From: a bacterium
GTDB lineage: Bacteria; Elusimicrobiota; Elusimicrobia; Elusimicrobiales; UBA9959
Direction: 5' to 3'
Assembly: GCA_021789695.1 (NCBI GenBank)
Contig: JAJYJH010000003.1
Span: 1-64,000, forward strand
DNA: 64,000 nucleotides
The notes under the pieces were generated by a model. It worked only from the letters and a program-made list of their open reading frames with translations, did not search any database and was not told the origin of the DNA. Of this stretch, positions 1 through 7,929 are shown piece after piece (within the stretch, counting starts at the first letter, position 1; each line of letters starts with the position of its first letter). Both the position numbers and the translations under genes were made by a program.

Positions 1-1
1 G

Positions 2-172
2 TTCGCCAAAGGCTACGACCAGCAGTACGGCGCAAGACCGATGAAGCGCGCCATACAGCGCTACCTGCAGAACCCGCTGGCCATGCGGATGCTGCAGGGC
101 GAGATCAAGGCCGGCGACAAGGTCCTGATAAAAGCCGGCGGCAAGGACGCCCTGGAGTTCGACAAGGAATAA
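2..172 (+). CDS. ClpA/ClpB-family AAA+ chaperone, C-terminal end (partial)
   Basis: Only the last 56 residues lie in the window and the gene begins upstream. The readable frame contains GYDQQYGARPMKRAIQR followed by NPLAM and a GD-K-hydrophobic strand. This is the D2 small-domain signature of Hsp100 disaggregases (consensus GYDPxYGARPLKRAIQ). The family unfolds or disaggregates proteins as hexameric ATPases. ClpB and ClpC/ClpA cannot be separated from this fragment, although the very short tail after the GD strand fits either. A weak hairpin follows before tmk. Confidence 0.85.
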   Translation, partial: FAKGYDQQYGARPMKRAIQRYLQNPLAMRMLQGEIKAGDKVLIKAGGKDALEFDKE

Positions 173-211
173 CTCAAAGGACTTCCCCGGACATACCCGG
201 ATTAGCGACCA

Positions 212-240
212 AGCATAGCCCGCCGCCCCCGGGCTTTGCT
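212..240 (+). terminator. Weak hairpin after the Clp gene
   Basis: Two 11-base arms (212-222 and 230-240) pair with a single T-T mismatch around a short C-rich loop. No clear T-run follows, only an AT-rich stretch that probably forms the -10 of the next gene. It may be a partial terminator or only an intergenic hairpin. Confidence 0.3.
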
Positions 241-244
241 ATCA

Positions 245-250
245 TATATT
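245..250 (+). promoter_or_regulatory. Putative -10 box of tmk, leaderless spacing
   Basis: TATATT lies 7 nt before the tmk ATG at 258. There is no purine-rich Shine-Dalgarno between them and no convincing -35. The predicted transcription start falls at or next to the start codon. It is one of several similar arrangements in this window. Confidence 0.35.
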
Positions 251-257
251 TTCATTC

Positions 258-875
258 ATGAAAAAGGGAGTTTTTATAGTACTGGAAGGTCCGGACCGCT
301 CCGGCAAGTCCACGCAGGCCGCTCTGCTGAAGGACTGGCTGGAGAAGCGCGGCCGCGAGGTAGTGGTCACCCGCGAGCCCGGCGGGACCTACCTATCCGA
401 GAAGATCCGCAGGATACTCCTCGACCCCAAAAGCGACATAGAGCCGATGACCGAGCTCTTCCTCTACGAGACATCCCGCATCAAGCACACGCTGGAGAAG
501 ATAATCCCCGCACTCAAGGCAGGGAAGGTGATTATCTCCGACCGTTACACGCTTTCCACCATCGCCTACCAGGGCTACGGCCGAGGTCTGGACCTGAGGA
601 CGGTGGAGACGCTCAACCGCATAGCCACGCTCGACCTGAAGCCCGACCTGACGATAGTGTTCTATATGCCTGACAGGATCTTCTCCCAGCGCGAGCGCCT
701 GAGAAACAGCCGGGACCGCATCGAGCGGGCCCCAGACACTTTCCGCCGGCGCGTGAACCGCGCCTACAAACTGCTGGCCCGCCGTCCCGGAGTTGAGAGA
801 GTCGACGCCGGACGCTCCATAGACGAGATTCAGGCCGACGTGCGGGCCCTGGCGGCGAAGGTGCTACGGAACTAA
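258..875 (+). CDS. tmk: Thymidylate kinase
   Basis: The 205-residue protein phosphorylates dTMP to dTDP in the cytoplasm, the step after thymidylate synthase (ThyX at 36.3 kb). The P-loop GPDRSGKST is at about residues 11-19 and TREPGG follows at about 38-43. The dTMP-binding/DR(Y) segment SDRYTLSTIAYQGYGRG lies near residue 95, and an Arg-rich LID region is at about 135-155. Length is normal for bacterial Tmk (200-215). ATG at 258 is chosen because the P-loop follows at the usual distance. No SD is visible, and a TATATT box sits 7 nt upstream. The next gene, holB, starts 2 nt after the stop, an arrangement common in bacteria. Confidence 0.96.
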   Translation: MKKGVFIVLEGPDRSGKSTQAALLKDWLEKRGREVVVTREPGGTYLSEKIRRILLDPKSDIEPMTELFLYETSRIKHTLEKIIPALKAGKVIISDRYTLSTIAYQGYGRGLDLRTVETLNRIATLDLKPDLTIVFYMPDRIFSQRERLRNSRDRIERAPDTFRRRVNRAYKLLARRPGVERVDAGRSIDEIQADVRALAAKVLRN

Positions 876-877
876 CC

Positions 878-1969
878 ATGTCTTTCTCCTCCGTGCTAGG
901 ACAGGACAGGACGATAAAACGCCTACGTGCGCTTATAGCGTCGGGCCGCGTGCCGCCGGCGATGGTTTTCCACGGCCCGCCAGGAGCGGGAAAGTTCTTG
1001 ACGGCCCTTGAGTTCGCCAAGGCACTGAACTGCTCGCACACCGCCCACCGCGAGAAACAGACGGGGCGGCAGCAGCCCGACCCGGACGATCTTTTCGCGG
1101 CAGCGGCCCCCGTCAACGTTCCGTCGTCAGAGCCGGAACCGCGACCCGAGCCGGCGGAGGAGCACACCGACAGATCGAACTCATGCGGTAAATGCCTCTC
1201 CTGTCTGCAGGCCGCCAGCGGCGCGCACCCTGATATCCGCGTGGTGGACACCGCCATGCAGGCCGCCCTGCTGGACGAGGACGAGAGCTCAAATCTGAAG
1301 ATCGACACGCTTCGCGAGATGACGCGCTGGGCGCAGCAAAAGGCCATGCTTTCGCCCTGGAAGGTCTTCATCATACGCGACGCCGAAGCCATGGTGACCG
1401 GCGCCCAGAACGCGATACTCAAAACCCTGGAAGAGCCGCCGCCAGGAACGATAGTCATACTTACCGTATCTCGCAAGACCTCGCTGTTGTCCACCATACT
1501 CTCCCGCTCCTGCCTTATAGAGTTCTCGCCGCTGCCCCGCGCCGCGCTGGAAACGGTGCTGGCCGCGCAGGGGGCCGGCCCGGAGCAGGCCGCCGCCCTT
1601 GCGGCGCTGGGGGCCGGCTCGCTAGAGAAGGCGGCAGAGGCCTCGGCCTTCCTCAAGCGCGTCTCCGCGCTGCGGCCTGGAGACCCGGCGCGCGCTTTCA
1701 AGTTCGCCGCCGGCCTGCCGCGCGACAGCCACAAGGCCCGGGACGAGGTGAAGACGCTTTTGGACCTCGTGCTCGCCAGGGCCCGCGCCGCCTGGGAGGC
1801 CTCCGAAGGCCAGCCCAAGACCCGTCTGACAGCACTGTTGCGCCGCACGCTAGAGTTAAGAGCGATGGCGGAGCGCAATGTTTCCTACCTGCTGCTGCTG
1901 GAAACGGCTCTGCTGGAGAGCGAACGCGCCGGGATAAAGCTTGAGGACCTGCTTCGCCCGGAACGATGA
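878..1969 (+). CDS. holB: DNA polymerase III delta' subunit
   Basis: This 363-residue AAA+ clamp-loader subunit helps load the sliding clamp in the replisome. It begins with FSSVLGQDRTIKRL, as DnaX/HolB proteins do. A Walker-A-like GPPGAGKF (about 33-40) has Phe at the usual Ser/Thr position, consistent with a non-hydrolysing delta'. The zinc module is split: C52 is separated from C103, C106 and C109 by about 50 residues of Pro/Glu-rich sequence. The SRC motif of clamp-loader subunits appears as ILSRSC near residue 208. It lies 2 nt downstream of tmk and overlaps metG by 4 nt (ATGA). holA, the partner delta subunit, is at 47.6 kb. Confidence 0.93.
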   Translation: MSFSSVLGQDRTIKRLRALIASGRVPPAMVFHGPPGAGKFLTALEFAKALNCSHTAHREKQTGRQQPDPDDLFAAAAPVNVPSSEPEPRPEPAEEHTDRSNSCGKCLSCLQAASGAHPDIRVVDTAMQAALLDEDESSNLKIDTLREMTRWAQQKAMLSPWKVFIIRDAEAMVTGAQNAILKTLEEPPPGTIVILTVSRKTSLLSTILSRSCLIEFSPLPRAALETVLAAQGAGPEQAAALAALGAGSLEKAAEASAFLKRVSALRPGDPARAFKFAAGLPRDSHKARDEVKTLLDLVLARARAAWEASEGQPKTRLTALLRRTLELRAMAERNVSYLLLLETALLESERAGIKLEDLLRPER

Positions 1970-3471
1970 ACGCCAAGAAATTTTACATAACCACCCCCCT
2001 CTATTATGTGAACGATAAGCCGCACGTAGGCCACGCCTACACCACGCTGGCGGCGGACGTGCTGGCCAGACACCTGCGTTCAAGGGATATCCCCGTTTAT
2101 CTGCAGACCGGCACTGACGAGCACGGCGCCGGCATAGAGCGCGCCGCCCTGGAGCATGGAGAGGGTCCAAAGGCCTGGTGCGACAAGGTTTCTTCCGAGT
2201 TCCGCTCCCTTTGGAGAACGCTGAACGTGGGATATGACCGCTTCATCCGCACGACCGACCCTTCCCACGAGGCGGCGGTCCAGGCTGCCTTCGAGAAGCT
2301 CCTTAAGGCCGGCGATATCTACAAGGGTTCCTACGAAGGCGTGTACTGTCCCTCCTGCGAGGTTTTTTACGACGAGACGGAGTTGAAGGACGGCAGGTGC
2401 CCGGTGCACAACACCCCGGCGGAACGCGTCAGCGAGGAAACATATTTTTTCAGGCTTTCAAATTACGAAAAGCCCCTGCTGAAGCATTATGCCGCTCACC
2501 CCGGCTTCCTTTCCCCCGGACATCGCGCGCAGGAACTGTTGAACTTCGTGAGGTCAGGACTGAAGGACGTCTCCGTATCCCGCAGTAGGGTGGCCTGGGG
2601 CGTGCCCGTAAGGCCAGCGCCGGGGCACACCGTACACGTTTGGTTCGACGCGCTGCTCAACTACGCGACCGGGCCGGGCTATCACCCGGAAAAACCATCT
2701 CCGGATCTTCCCGGCATCTGGCCTGCGGACGTGCATCTGGTAGGCAAGGAAATCTTCCGTTTCCACGGCGTTATCTGGCCGGCTATGCTCATGGCCCTGG
2801 GGCTGGAACTGCCGCGCAAGGTCTACGCGCACGGCTGGTGGACCATCAACGGCGCCAAGATGTCCAAAGCGAGGGGTAACTTCATCCGCGCCGAGGACGT
2901 TGTGCGCGACTACGGCGTGGACGCGTTGCGCTACTTTTTGTTCCGCGAGGTCCCCTTCGGCCAGGACGGGGATTTCTCCATGGAGGCGTTCCGCCGACGC
3001 TACAACGCGGACCTCGCCAACGACCTGGGCAACCTCTTCTCCCGGATTATGAACATGGCCTCACACTACCTGGACCTCAAGCTGCCCAGCAAGCCGGAGA
3101 GTTCGGACCTCTTCGGAGAACTCTCCTCCCTCACGCCGGTCATATACGGCGCCATGGAAGACCTGCGTTTCTCCGAAGCGCTGGAGAGCATCTGGGGCGG
3201 GATAGGCAGGCTGAACCGCCTGGTGGACGAGAGAAAGCCGTGGGCGCTTGCCAAGACGGACCCGGAGGCGCTAAAGTCCTTCCTTCACGAGATGATCTGG
3301 TGCCTGCGGCTGGTGGCCGGCTGGCTGGATCCATTCATGCCGGACACGGCCAGCAAGATGCAGCTACAGCTGGGCGTAGGCCGCAGCCTGGACGGCACAC
3401 CGCCGCAGAAAGTCCCGCCTCTTTTTCCCCGCAAGCAGGACGACGCCCCGAAGGACACGCGCACCAACTGA
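1966..3471 (+). CDS. metG: Methionyl-tRNA synthetase
   Basis: The 501-residue class I synthetase charges tRNA-Met with methionine. TPLYYVNDKPHVGHAYTT holds the HIGH-like motif (HVGH) near residue 22. A C-x2-C...C-x-V-H zinc knuckle (CPSC ... CPVH, about 127-147) follows, and KMSKARGN near residue 300 is the KMSKS loop. The anticodon-binding helical domain comes next. The C-terminal tRNA-binding (EMAP/Trbp111-like) dimerisation domain of longer MetRS is absent, as in many bacteria with about 500-residue enzymes. The start overlaps the holB stop by 4 nt, so the two are probably translationally coupled. It converges on pssA with only 8 nt between stops and no visible terminator. Confidence 0.97.
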   Translation: MNAKKFYITTPLYYVNDKPHVGHAYTTLAADVLARHLRSRDIPVYLQTGTDEHGAGIERAALEHGEGPKAWCDKVSSEFRSLWRTLNVGYDRFIRTTDPSHEAAVQAAFEKLLKAGDIYKGSYEGVYCPSCEVFYDETELKDGRCPVHNTPAERVSEETYFFRLSNYEKPLLKHYAAHPGFLSPGHRAQELLNFVRSGLKDVSVSRSRVAWGVPVRPAPGHTVHVWFDALLNYATGPGYHPEKPSPDLPGIWPADVHLVGKEIFRFHGVIWPAMLMALGLELPRKVYAHGWWTINGAKMSKARGNFIRAEDVVRDYGVDALRYFLFREVPFGQDGDFSMEAFRRRYNADLANDLGNLFSRIMNMASHYLDLKLPSKPESSDLFGELSSLTPVIYGAMEDLRFSEALESIWGGIGRLNRLVDERKPWALAKTDPEALKSFLHEMIWCLRLVAGWLDPFMPDTASKMQLQLGVGRSLDGTPPQKVPPLFPRKQDDAPKDTRTN

Positions 3472-3479
3472 TCCACGCG

Positions 3480-4283
3480 CTAGGCTTCCTTGACGGAGAG
3501 TATCCCGCGCAGGGCTTTGTAGATGCCGGCGATAATCCCGGAAAGGGCGTACAGCGAGAAGAACAGGAACAGCGCGTCCTGCGGGTATACGACTATCAGC
3601 GAGAGGATGGCCGTTATCAGCAGTATCCCCTTCACCGAAGTGGGCTTTATCATATCGCCTTTGAACGCGGCGTAAGGCGCCGTGGAAATCATCAGCAGCG
3701 CCAGGGCAATCATGATGAACGGGATGGCGGCGTAGACGTATGGCATCTGGTTCATCACCAGCTTTATGCTACGCGTGCCGCCGTCGCCCTCTAGCATGCT
3801 GTAGGCCAGCACGAACGAGACCAGTATACCGGCGGCGCCGGGTATCGGCAGGCCCTGAAAGAAGTCCTTAGAACCGCCGCCGAAGTGAGACTTAACGTTG
3901 AAGCGCGCCAGACGCAGCGCGCCGCACAGCACGTACAGGAAGGCCACAGGATAGCTCCAGACGCCGTAGTCCTTGAGAACCAGTTTGTAGATCAGGTAGG
4001 CGGGCGCTATGCCGAACGACATCCAGTCGGACAGCGAATCTATTTCCACTCCGAAAGAGCTCTCTCCGTGCACCAGCCTGGCCACACGCCCGTCCAGCAT
4101 GTCCATAACATACGAAAGTATTATAAACCAGGCGGCCTGCACGTAGCGCCCGTCGGAGGCCAGCAGGATGGAGAAGAATCCGAAGGCCATGTTGGCAATC
4201 GTGAAGATAGACGGCAGCACTACGGCCCCGGTCTTCTTTAGCTTCACCATGTCGATGCGTTTCTTTTCCTGTGTTTCTTCCAT
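3480..4283 (-). CDS. pssA: CDP-diacylglycerol--serine O-phosphatidyltransferase
   Basis: This 267-residue integral membrane enzyme makes phosphatidylserine from CDP-diacylglycerol and serine. The CDP-alcohol phosphotransferase motif D-x2-DG-x2-AR-x8-G-x3-D-x3-D is complete: it starts DMLDGRVAR near residue 65 and ends in VEIDSLSDW. Several hydrophobic helices follow (about 90-250). I take ATG at 4283, which has AGGT at normal distance; an in-frame GTG at 4292 is an alternative. psd lies 25 nt upstream on the same strand, so PE synthesis (PS then decarboxylation) is encoded as a pair. Confidence 0.95.
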   Translation of the reverse strand: MEETQEKKRIDMVKLKKTGAVVLPSIFTIANMAFGFFSILLASDGRYVQAAWFIILSYVMDMLDGRVARLVHGESSFGVEIDSLSDWMSFGIAPAYLIYKLVLKDYGVWSYPVAFLYVLCGALRLARFNVKSHFGGGSKDFFQGLPIPGAAGILVSFVLAYSMLEGDGGTRSIKLVMNQMPYVYAAIPFIMIALALLMISTAPYAAFKGDMIKPTSVKGILLITAILSLIVVYPQDALFLFFSLYALSGIIAGIYKALRGILSVKEA

Positions 4284-4308
4284 AATCTTCACCTCGTCCT
4301 GCGGGACC

Positions 4309-4935
4309 TCACCACAGCCCCAGCACAGTCTCCGCTCCGGCCACCTTGTCGCCAGGTTTGACCAGAACGCGGGCCGTGTCCGGCAGGTAAACCGCCACCT
4401 GCGAGCCGAAGTAAATCATGCCTATGCGCTCCCCGGTCTTGACCTGTTGGCCCGGCTTGACGTAGCAGGCTATGCGGCGCGCGATGGAGCCGGTTATCTG
4501 CTCCACCTCAGCGAAGCGCCCGTACTCGCCTGTTATGCTTATCCGGTTGCGCTCGTTGGAGGAGGCCTCCGGCTTGTAGGCGATGGCGAAAGTTCCCTTG
4601 GTGTACTGAGTCTTTTCCACCTTGCCTCCAAGAGGAGCGCGCTGGACATGGACGTTCAGTACCGACAGGAAGATGCGGACAACGGTGACTCCGGGCTTGC
4701 CTTCGTTGCCGACGCTCATCACGGTCCCGTCGGCAGGGCAGACAATTTCGTCAGGCGCGAAGACTTTGTCCCTCTCAGGGTCGCGAAAAAAGTAAGCGGA
4801 AAAAGCCGCGAAGAAAAAGCCGAGGACGAGCAACGGTATCCCGAAACCGGCGCTCCAAACGCTAAGCACTCCGCCGGCGACGGCCGCCAACACTCCGACT
4901 GCTATAATCTTCCTGCCTTCAGGAGCTAATCCCAT
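4309..4935 (-). CDS. psd: Phosphatidylserine decarboxylase proenzyme, short (PSD-A) type
   Basis: The 208-residue proenzyme decarboxylates phosphatidylserine to phosphatidylethanolamine at the inner membrane. The N-terminus has a hydrophobic stretch (about 10-45), then FFRDPER, PADGTVMSV and FLSVLNVHVQRAP, all typical of short Psd. The self-cleavage site is the FGS at about 176-178 within IGMIYFGSQV; its Ser would become the pyruvoyl group. A strong SD (GGAGGT) sits 6 nt before the ATG. It lies just upstream of pssA in transcription order. Confidence 0.96.
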   Translation of the reverse strand: MGLAPEGRKIIAVGVLAAVAGGVLSVWSAGFGIPLLVLGFFFAAFSAYFFRDPERDKVFAPDEIVCPADGTVMSVGNEGKPGVTVVRIFLSVLNVHVQRAPLGGKVEKTQYTKGTFAIAYKPEASSNERNRISITGEYGRFAEVEQITGSIARRIACYVKPGQQVKTGERIGMIYFGSQVAVYLPDTARVLVKPGDKVAGAETVLGLW

Positions 4936-4953
4936 GTTTTACCTCCAGGACCG

Positions 4954-4980
4954 AAAAACCCGTCCGGCCAGGCGCCGGAC
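4954..4980 (-). terminator. Rho-independent terminator after tRNA-Leu
   Basis: On the minus strand a perfect 7-bp GTCCGGC/GCCGGAC stem with a 5-nt loop is followed by GGG and five T. It ends transcription of tRNA-Leu and separates it from psd. Confidence 0.7.
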
Positions 4981-4990
4981 GCTTATTTAC

Positions 4991-5073
4991 TGGGCTTGGT
5001 GGGAATCGAACCCACACGGCCTTGCGGCCAACGGATTTTAAGTCCGTCGCGTCTGCCGTTCCGCCACAAGCCC
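4991..5073 (-). tRNA. tRNA-Leu (anticodon TAA)
   Basis: On the minus strand an 83-nt cloverleaf starts GGGCTTG and ends CAAGCCC plus discriminator A, giving a 7-bp acceptor stem. The anticodon loop CTTAAAA gives anticodon TAA, reading UUA/UUG leucine codons. The long variable arm (GGCCGCAAGGCC) is class II, as expected for Leu. The T-loop GGTTCGATTCC is intact. CCA is not encoded, because the bases after the discriminator are GTAA, so CCA addition is needed. Confidence 0.96.
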
Positions 5074-5087
5074 GCCTTCAACCGTCT

Positions 5088-5093
5088 ATTCTA
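5088..5093 (-). promoter_or_regulatory. Putative -10 of tRNA-Leu
   Basis: TAGAAT on the minus strand lies 14 nt before the mature tRNA 5' end. No good -35 is seen at 16-18 nt. The position is sensible for a tRNA with a short 5' leader. Confidence 0.3.
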
Positions 5094-5098
5094 CAAAT

Positions 5099-5524
5099 TT
5101 ACCTGCTTTCCTTGCGGAGCTCCTCTTCGGCCAGGCGCCGGAAGGTCTCGCAGTTCATGCTCTGCACATCCTCGGCCGCGGCACGGTCCCGCAGACCGTT
5201 GTCGGAAGTGACTATTATAACCCGTATCCCCTCGCTGCGCATGAAATAGCCGCGTTCCAGCAGCATCTCGTCGGCCGGCTCAGACTCGCTGTAATAGACC
5301 GTCACCGCCGGTCCTGCCGGGAAAGGCTTGCGCCAGGGTCCGTCAAAGACCACGCGGAAACAGGAAGCGCGCAGGGTCTGCGCGCGGGAAACTTCCGCCA
5401 GCCAGGCGAGGAAGGCCCGCTCCAGTTCGTCAGGCTTTTCCCCCGACGCGCGCTCCCAGAAGCGAAGCGAGAAATTGGAACCGTCTACCAGGTAGACCGT
5501 GGGTTTGGAGGAGAAGCGCTTCAT
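5099..5524 (-). CDS. NYN (YacP-like) domain protein, putative ribonuclease
   Basis: The 141-residue single-domain protein has the PIN-like NYN fold pattern. An early VDGSNFSLRF (about 12-21) supplies the first acidic residue. A central FDGPW and SEPADEMLLER carry acidic residues, and VTSDNGLRDRA (about 105-115) is the typical 'sDn.lr..a' motif. YacP-family proteins are predicted endoribonucleases acting on RNA. The ATG overlaps the stop of the TlpA-like gene by 4 nt (ATGA), so it is the last gene of a four-gene minus-strand run. Activity is inferred from family only. Confidence 0.75.
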   Translation of the reverse strand: MKRFSSKPTVYLVDGSNFSLRFWERASGEKPDELERAFLAWLAEVSRAQTLRASCFRVVFDGPWRKPFPAGPAVTVYYSESEPADEMLLERGYFMRSEGIRVIIVTSDNGLRDRAAAEDVQSMNCETFRRLAEEELRKESR

Positions 5525-6666
5525 TTAGCCTTCCCACAGGTTACCTTGAGCGCTGTAGTCTTACGGCGCGCCCGGAAGAGCCTGAGACCGAGACGGCCGC
5601 GCAGCTCGGAATCCATGGTCCCGGGGTCGGCCGTGTCCAGCGTAAAACTGTACTGGTAGGGGCCTGGCTCTGAGGTTTCGTCGCGCACCGGAGCGTTCAA
5701 CGCCTCTCCCAGCCTCTCGGCCAGCGCCGCGAAAGAGCCTCCGTCCACGCGCAGGACCGCTCCGTCTATACTGGCCGCGCCGTAGCTGCGGACTGACTTG
5801 ACGTTAAGCGGCCCGCCCGGAGCCCTGGCGAGCACATAGACTTCGGACTCTTCCTCCGACTTGGCGGCCCGCAAGCCCAGCGCCGCTTGCAAGCCGGTCA
5901 GGAGCAATTCCCTCCCGTCCCGGCCCGGCGGCACGCGCAGGCGCAGATCGTACGTCCCGGCCATGACCGCGGCGGCCGGGGGAGCTATCTCCAGGCGGTC
6001 CGTCTTCCCGAAGGCCCATTCCAGGGCGTAGCTCAGCGGCATGGCGACGGCGTCGAGGCGGTCCGGGCCGTACTGCGCCGCGCCGGCCCCGGCCGCGGAC
6101 CTGGAGATAGAGAACTCGGCCAGGGCCGGCGCGGTGGAGGGCCTGGCCGAGAATTCCCCCGCGCCTCCGGCCAGCAGCCGCATGACTGCGTCCGCCTCCG
6201 GCGCGGCCGAGTACAGGGCCGCCACTCTGCCCCACGAGTCCACCAGCACGACGCGCGGCCTGGAGTAGACCCTGAAGGCCTTGAACATCCCGGCACCGGC
6301 CTCCGGGGCCACCCAGCCGTCCACGCGGGCGCGCCCCAGGAAACGGGCCACGGCGGAGGAACTCTCGTCGGTTATGTGTATGAAAACCACCGGCCTGTCC
6401 TTGAAGCGCGCGGCCAAAGCGTTCAGGGATCGTATGGTACTGGCGCACTCGTCCGACCAAGTGGCCCAGAAATCCAGCACCACCACCTTTCCTTTCAGGC
6501 TGTTCCAGCCGTCCAGTTCCTTTACCGGGGCGTTCATCAGCTTCGGCAGCACGAGCTCCGGGGCCGGCCGGCCTTCTGCGGCCAGACTCGGCCGCCGCGG
6601 GCCGCCTCCGGAGCAGGCGCAGAGCGCTGCCAATGCCCCGGCCAGGATGACCTTTTTGTTCAGCAT
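5521..6666 (-). CDS. Lipoprotein with TlpA-like thioredoxin domain fused to a DUF3738/TIGR03435-like domain
   Basis: The 381-residue protein opens with a lipoprotein-type signal (LAALCAC, candidate lipidated Cys near residue 18). A TlpA/redoxin fold follows (about 30-165), with VVVLDFWATW. The active-site pair is broken: where CxxC is expected there is SDEC, leaving only C74. The C-terminal half (about 180-381) has MPLSYALEWAFG and later LNAPVRDETSEPGPYQYSF. Those match the TIGR03435 (DUF3738) family known mostly from Acidobacteria, in which the same kind of fusion occurs. Disulfide exchange is doubtful with one Cys; a structural or single-Cys redox role is possible. The start overlaps the O-methyltransferase stop. 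Confidence 0.7.
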   Translation of the reverse strand: MLNKKVILAGALAALCACSGGGPRRPSLAAEGRPAPELVLPKLMNAPVKELDGWNSLKGKVVVLDFWATWSDECASTIRSLNALAARFKDRPVVFIHITDESSSAVARFLGRARVDGWVAPEAGAGMFKAFRVYSRPRVVLVDSWGRVAALYSAAPEADAVMRLLAGGAGEFSARPSTAPALAEFSISRSAAGAGAAQYGPDRLDAVAMPLSYALEWAFGKTDRLEIAPPAAAVMAGTYDLRLRVPPGRDGRELLLTGLQAALGLRAAKSEEESEVYVLARAPGGPLNVKSVRSYGAASIDGAVLRVDGGSFAALAERLGEALNAPVRDETSEPGPYQYSFTLDTADPGTMDSELRGRLGLRLFRARRKTTALKVTCGKAK

Positions 6667-7343
6667 TTTATGCCCAGCGCCAGACCTTCTCCGGTAGGGA
6701 CGACTGAGGCGGAGACGAAACGGTTCGAATCGTAGAGGATATGGAAAAATTCACGCATCGCGCGCGCGCGGACATTGGCTTCCTGATCCTCCCCCTCGTA
6801 GCATAGTTTTCCCTTGAAGAGGACGCCGCCGGCCAGCACCAGCCCGCCGGGGCGCAGGTTGGAGGCCGCCCAGCGCAGGTATGCGGGGTAGTTCTCCAGG
6901 TCCGCGTCCATGTAGCAGAGATCGAACGGCCCCAGCTTGGAGAGCGTCCTGAGACTTTCAGAGGCCCGGCCCTCCATTACGGTCACGGTGCGCGAAAGGG
7001 CGGAAGTTTCCAGACCTTCCATGGCGGCGCTCACGCAGGAGGGATCTTTCTCCAGGGAATAGAGCCTGGCCCCCACGGGAAGACCGCGGGCCAGCCAATG
7101 CGCAGAATAGCCGTAGAGGGAACCTATCTCGACCGCTTTTTTAGCGCCCGAAAGACGGGTCAGCGCCTCCAGCAGCCTGCCCTCCGCGGCGGAAATGGAA
7201 AGCCCGCGCACCCCGGCCCTCTCCATGGCCTCTAAGACACTGGAGGCGTAGCCTTCGTCCGCGGCGGAAAGTGAAGCGAGGTAGGAAACCAGCTCCCTGG
7301 TGTGGTACGCCCCGGAGAATATACCTGCTTTCTCCTTTATCAT
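6660..7343 (-). CDS. O-methyltransferase family 3 (SAM-dependent)
   Basis: The 227-residue protein resembles the caffeoyl-CoA/catechol O-methyltransferase family. VEIGSLYGYSAHWLARGL (about 91-108) is the SAM-binding motif I, LYSLEKDP is motif II, and DLCYMDADLENYPAYL carries the metal-binding Asp. LRPGGLVLAGGVLFKG matches the post-motif region. Substrate is unknown, since such enzymes act on many small catechol-like or polyketide compounds. It overlaps both neighbours by a few bases, consistent with one transcript starting at the secreted protein gene. Confidence 0.85.
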   Translation of the reverse strand: MIKEKAGIFSGAYHTRELVSYLASLSAADEGYASSVLEAMERAGVRGLSISAAEGRLLEALTRLSGAKKAVEIGSLYGYSAHWLARGLPVGARLYSLEKDPSCVSAAMEGLETSALSRTVTVMEGRASESLRTLSKLGPFDLCYMDADLENYPAYLRWAASNLRPGGLVLAGGVLFKGKLCYEGEDQEANVRARAMREFFHILYDSNRFVSASVVPTGEGLALGIKC

Positions 7344-7825
7344 ATCGTCCCCGCGAACGGCCGCCTGTGGAGGGTAACTCCGTAGCGGCGGCCGTCAGCC
7401 GATATACCAGCGCACATGACCACAGGGAAAGGCAGAAAATCCCCGGCGTTAAGCGAAGAGGCGCAGAAAGCCCTGGCCGGGCCGGAAAGCGAGACCTGTA
7501 CCTGGAAATACCGGCCGGGACAGGCATCCCCGGTGCTGGGACAGACGGCGTAAAAATCCATCTCTACCGGAAGCCGCGCTCCGCCAGGCAACGCAAGGTT
7601 CAGCGAGGCGCGAACGGCCGAGGCCTGACCTGAGACTGAAGGCACGGACAGGCTTACGTTTAGCGGCGCGTCGCTCTGGCCAGCCACAGGCAGCTGACAC
7701 CCTCCCCCGGAACAATCCTGGGTCCAGACCGATACATAGCCTGAAAGCTTCAACGGGGTCCCGCCGGCGGACACCGGGAACGGCTGAAAAAGAAAGCAGA
7801 CAGAAATGATAAATATATTTTTCAT
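7340..7825 (-). CDS. Secreted hypothetical protein, cysteine-containing
   Basis: This 161-residue protein is not recognised. It has a clear Sec signal peptide (MKNIFIISVCFLFQPFPVSA, cleavage about residue 20). The mature part is beta-rich in appearance, with six cysteines in mostly spaced pairs (QDCSGGGCQ, AVCPSTGDACP, FCASS, VMC), suggesting disulfides in the periplasm or outside. No SD precedes the ATG. The AT-rich region just upstream has TATAAG 8 nt before the start, so it may be leaderless. It is divergent from the phosphohexomutase gene and heads a run with the methyltransferase, TlpA-like and NYN genes. Confidence 0.6.
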   Translation of the reverse strand: MKNIFIISVCFLFQPFPVSAGGTPLKLSGYVSVWTQDCSGGGCQLPVAGQSDAPLNVSLSVPSVSGQASAVRASLNLALPGGARLPVEMDFYAVCPSTGDACPGRYFQVQVSLSGPARAFCASSLNAGDFLPFPVVMCAGISADGRRYGVTLHRRPFAGTI

Positions 7826-7890
7826 TGTTTTGGCTTATATATTTTACAAATATTCCAGGATTCTGCGCCGCGCCGGCCCGCATGGCACTT

Positions 7891-7919
7891 TTGATTTGCC
7901 TGGTCTTTTATGCTATATT
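7891..7919 (+). promoter_or_regulatory. Promoter of the phosphohexomutase gene
   Basis: TTGATT (7891-7896), a 17-nt spacer and TATATT (7914-7919) form a good sigma-70-type promoter with an extended TGC before the -10. The ATG is only 10 nt after the -10, so the mRNA would have a 3-4 nt leader. Confidence 0.55.
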
Positions 7920-7929
7920 GCAGTTAACT

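Noticed and set aside
613-1878. 421-residue open frame antisense to tmk/holB
   Set aside because: Arg/Ser/Ala-rich shadow frame of GC-rich genes. It has no motifs, and the sense strand encodes clear Tmk and HolB.
1966-1990. SAM- or T-box-type riboswitch before metG
   Set aside because: metG overlaps holB by 4 nt, so there is no leader.
7825-7929. Longer N-terminus for the phosphohexomutase
   Set aside because: It adds 35 hydrophobic residues unlike the family and would start upstream of the best promoter. The short form starts exactly as relatives do.
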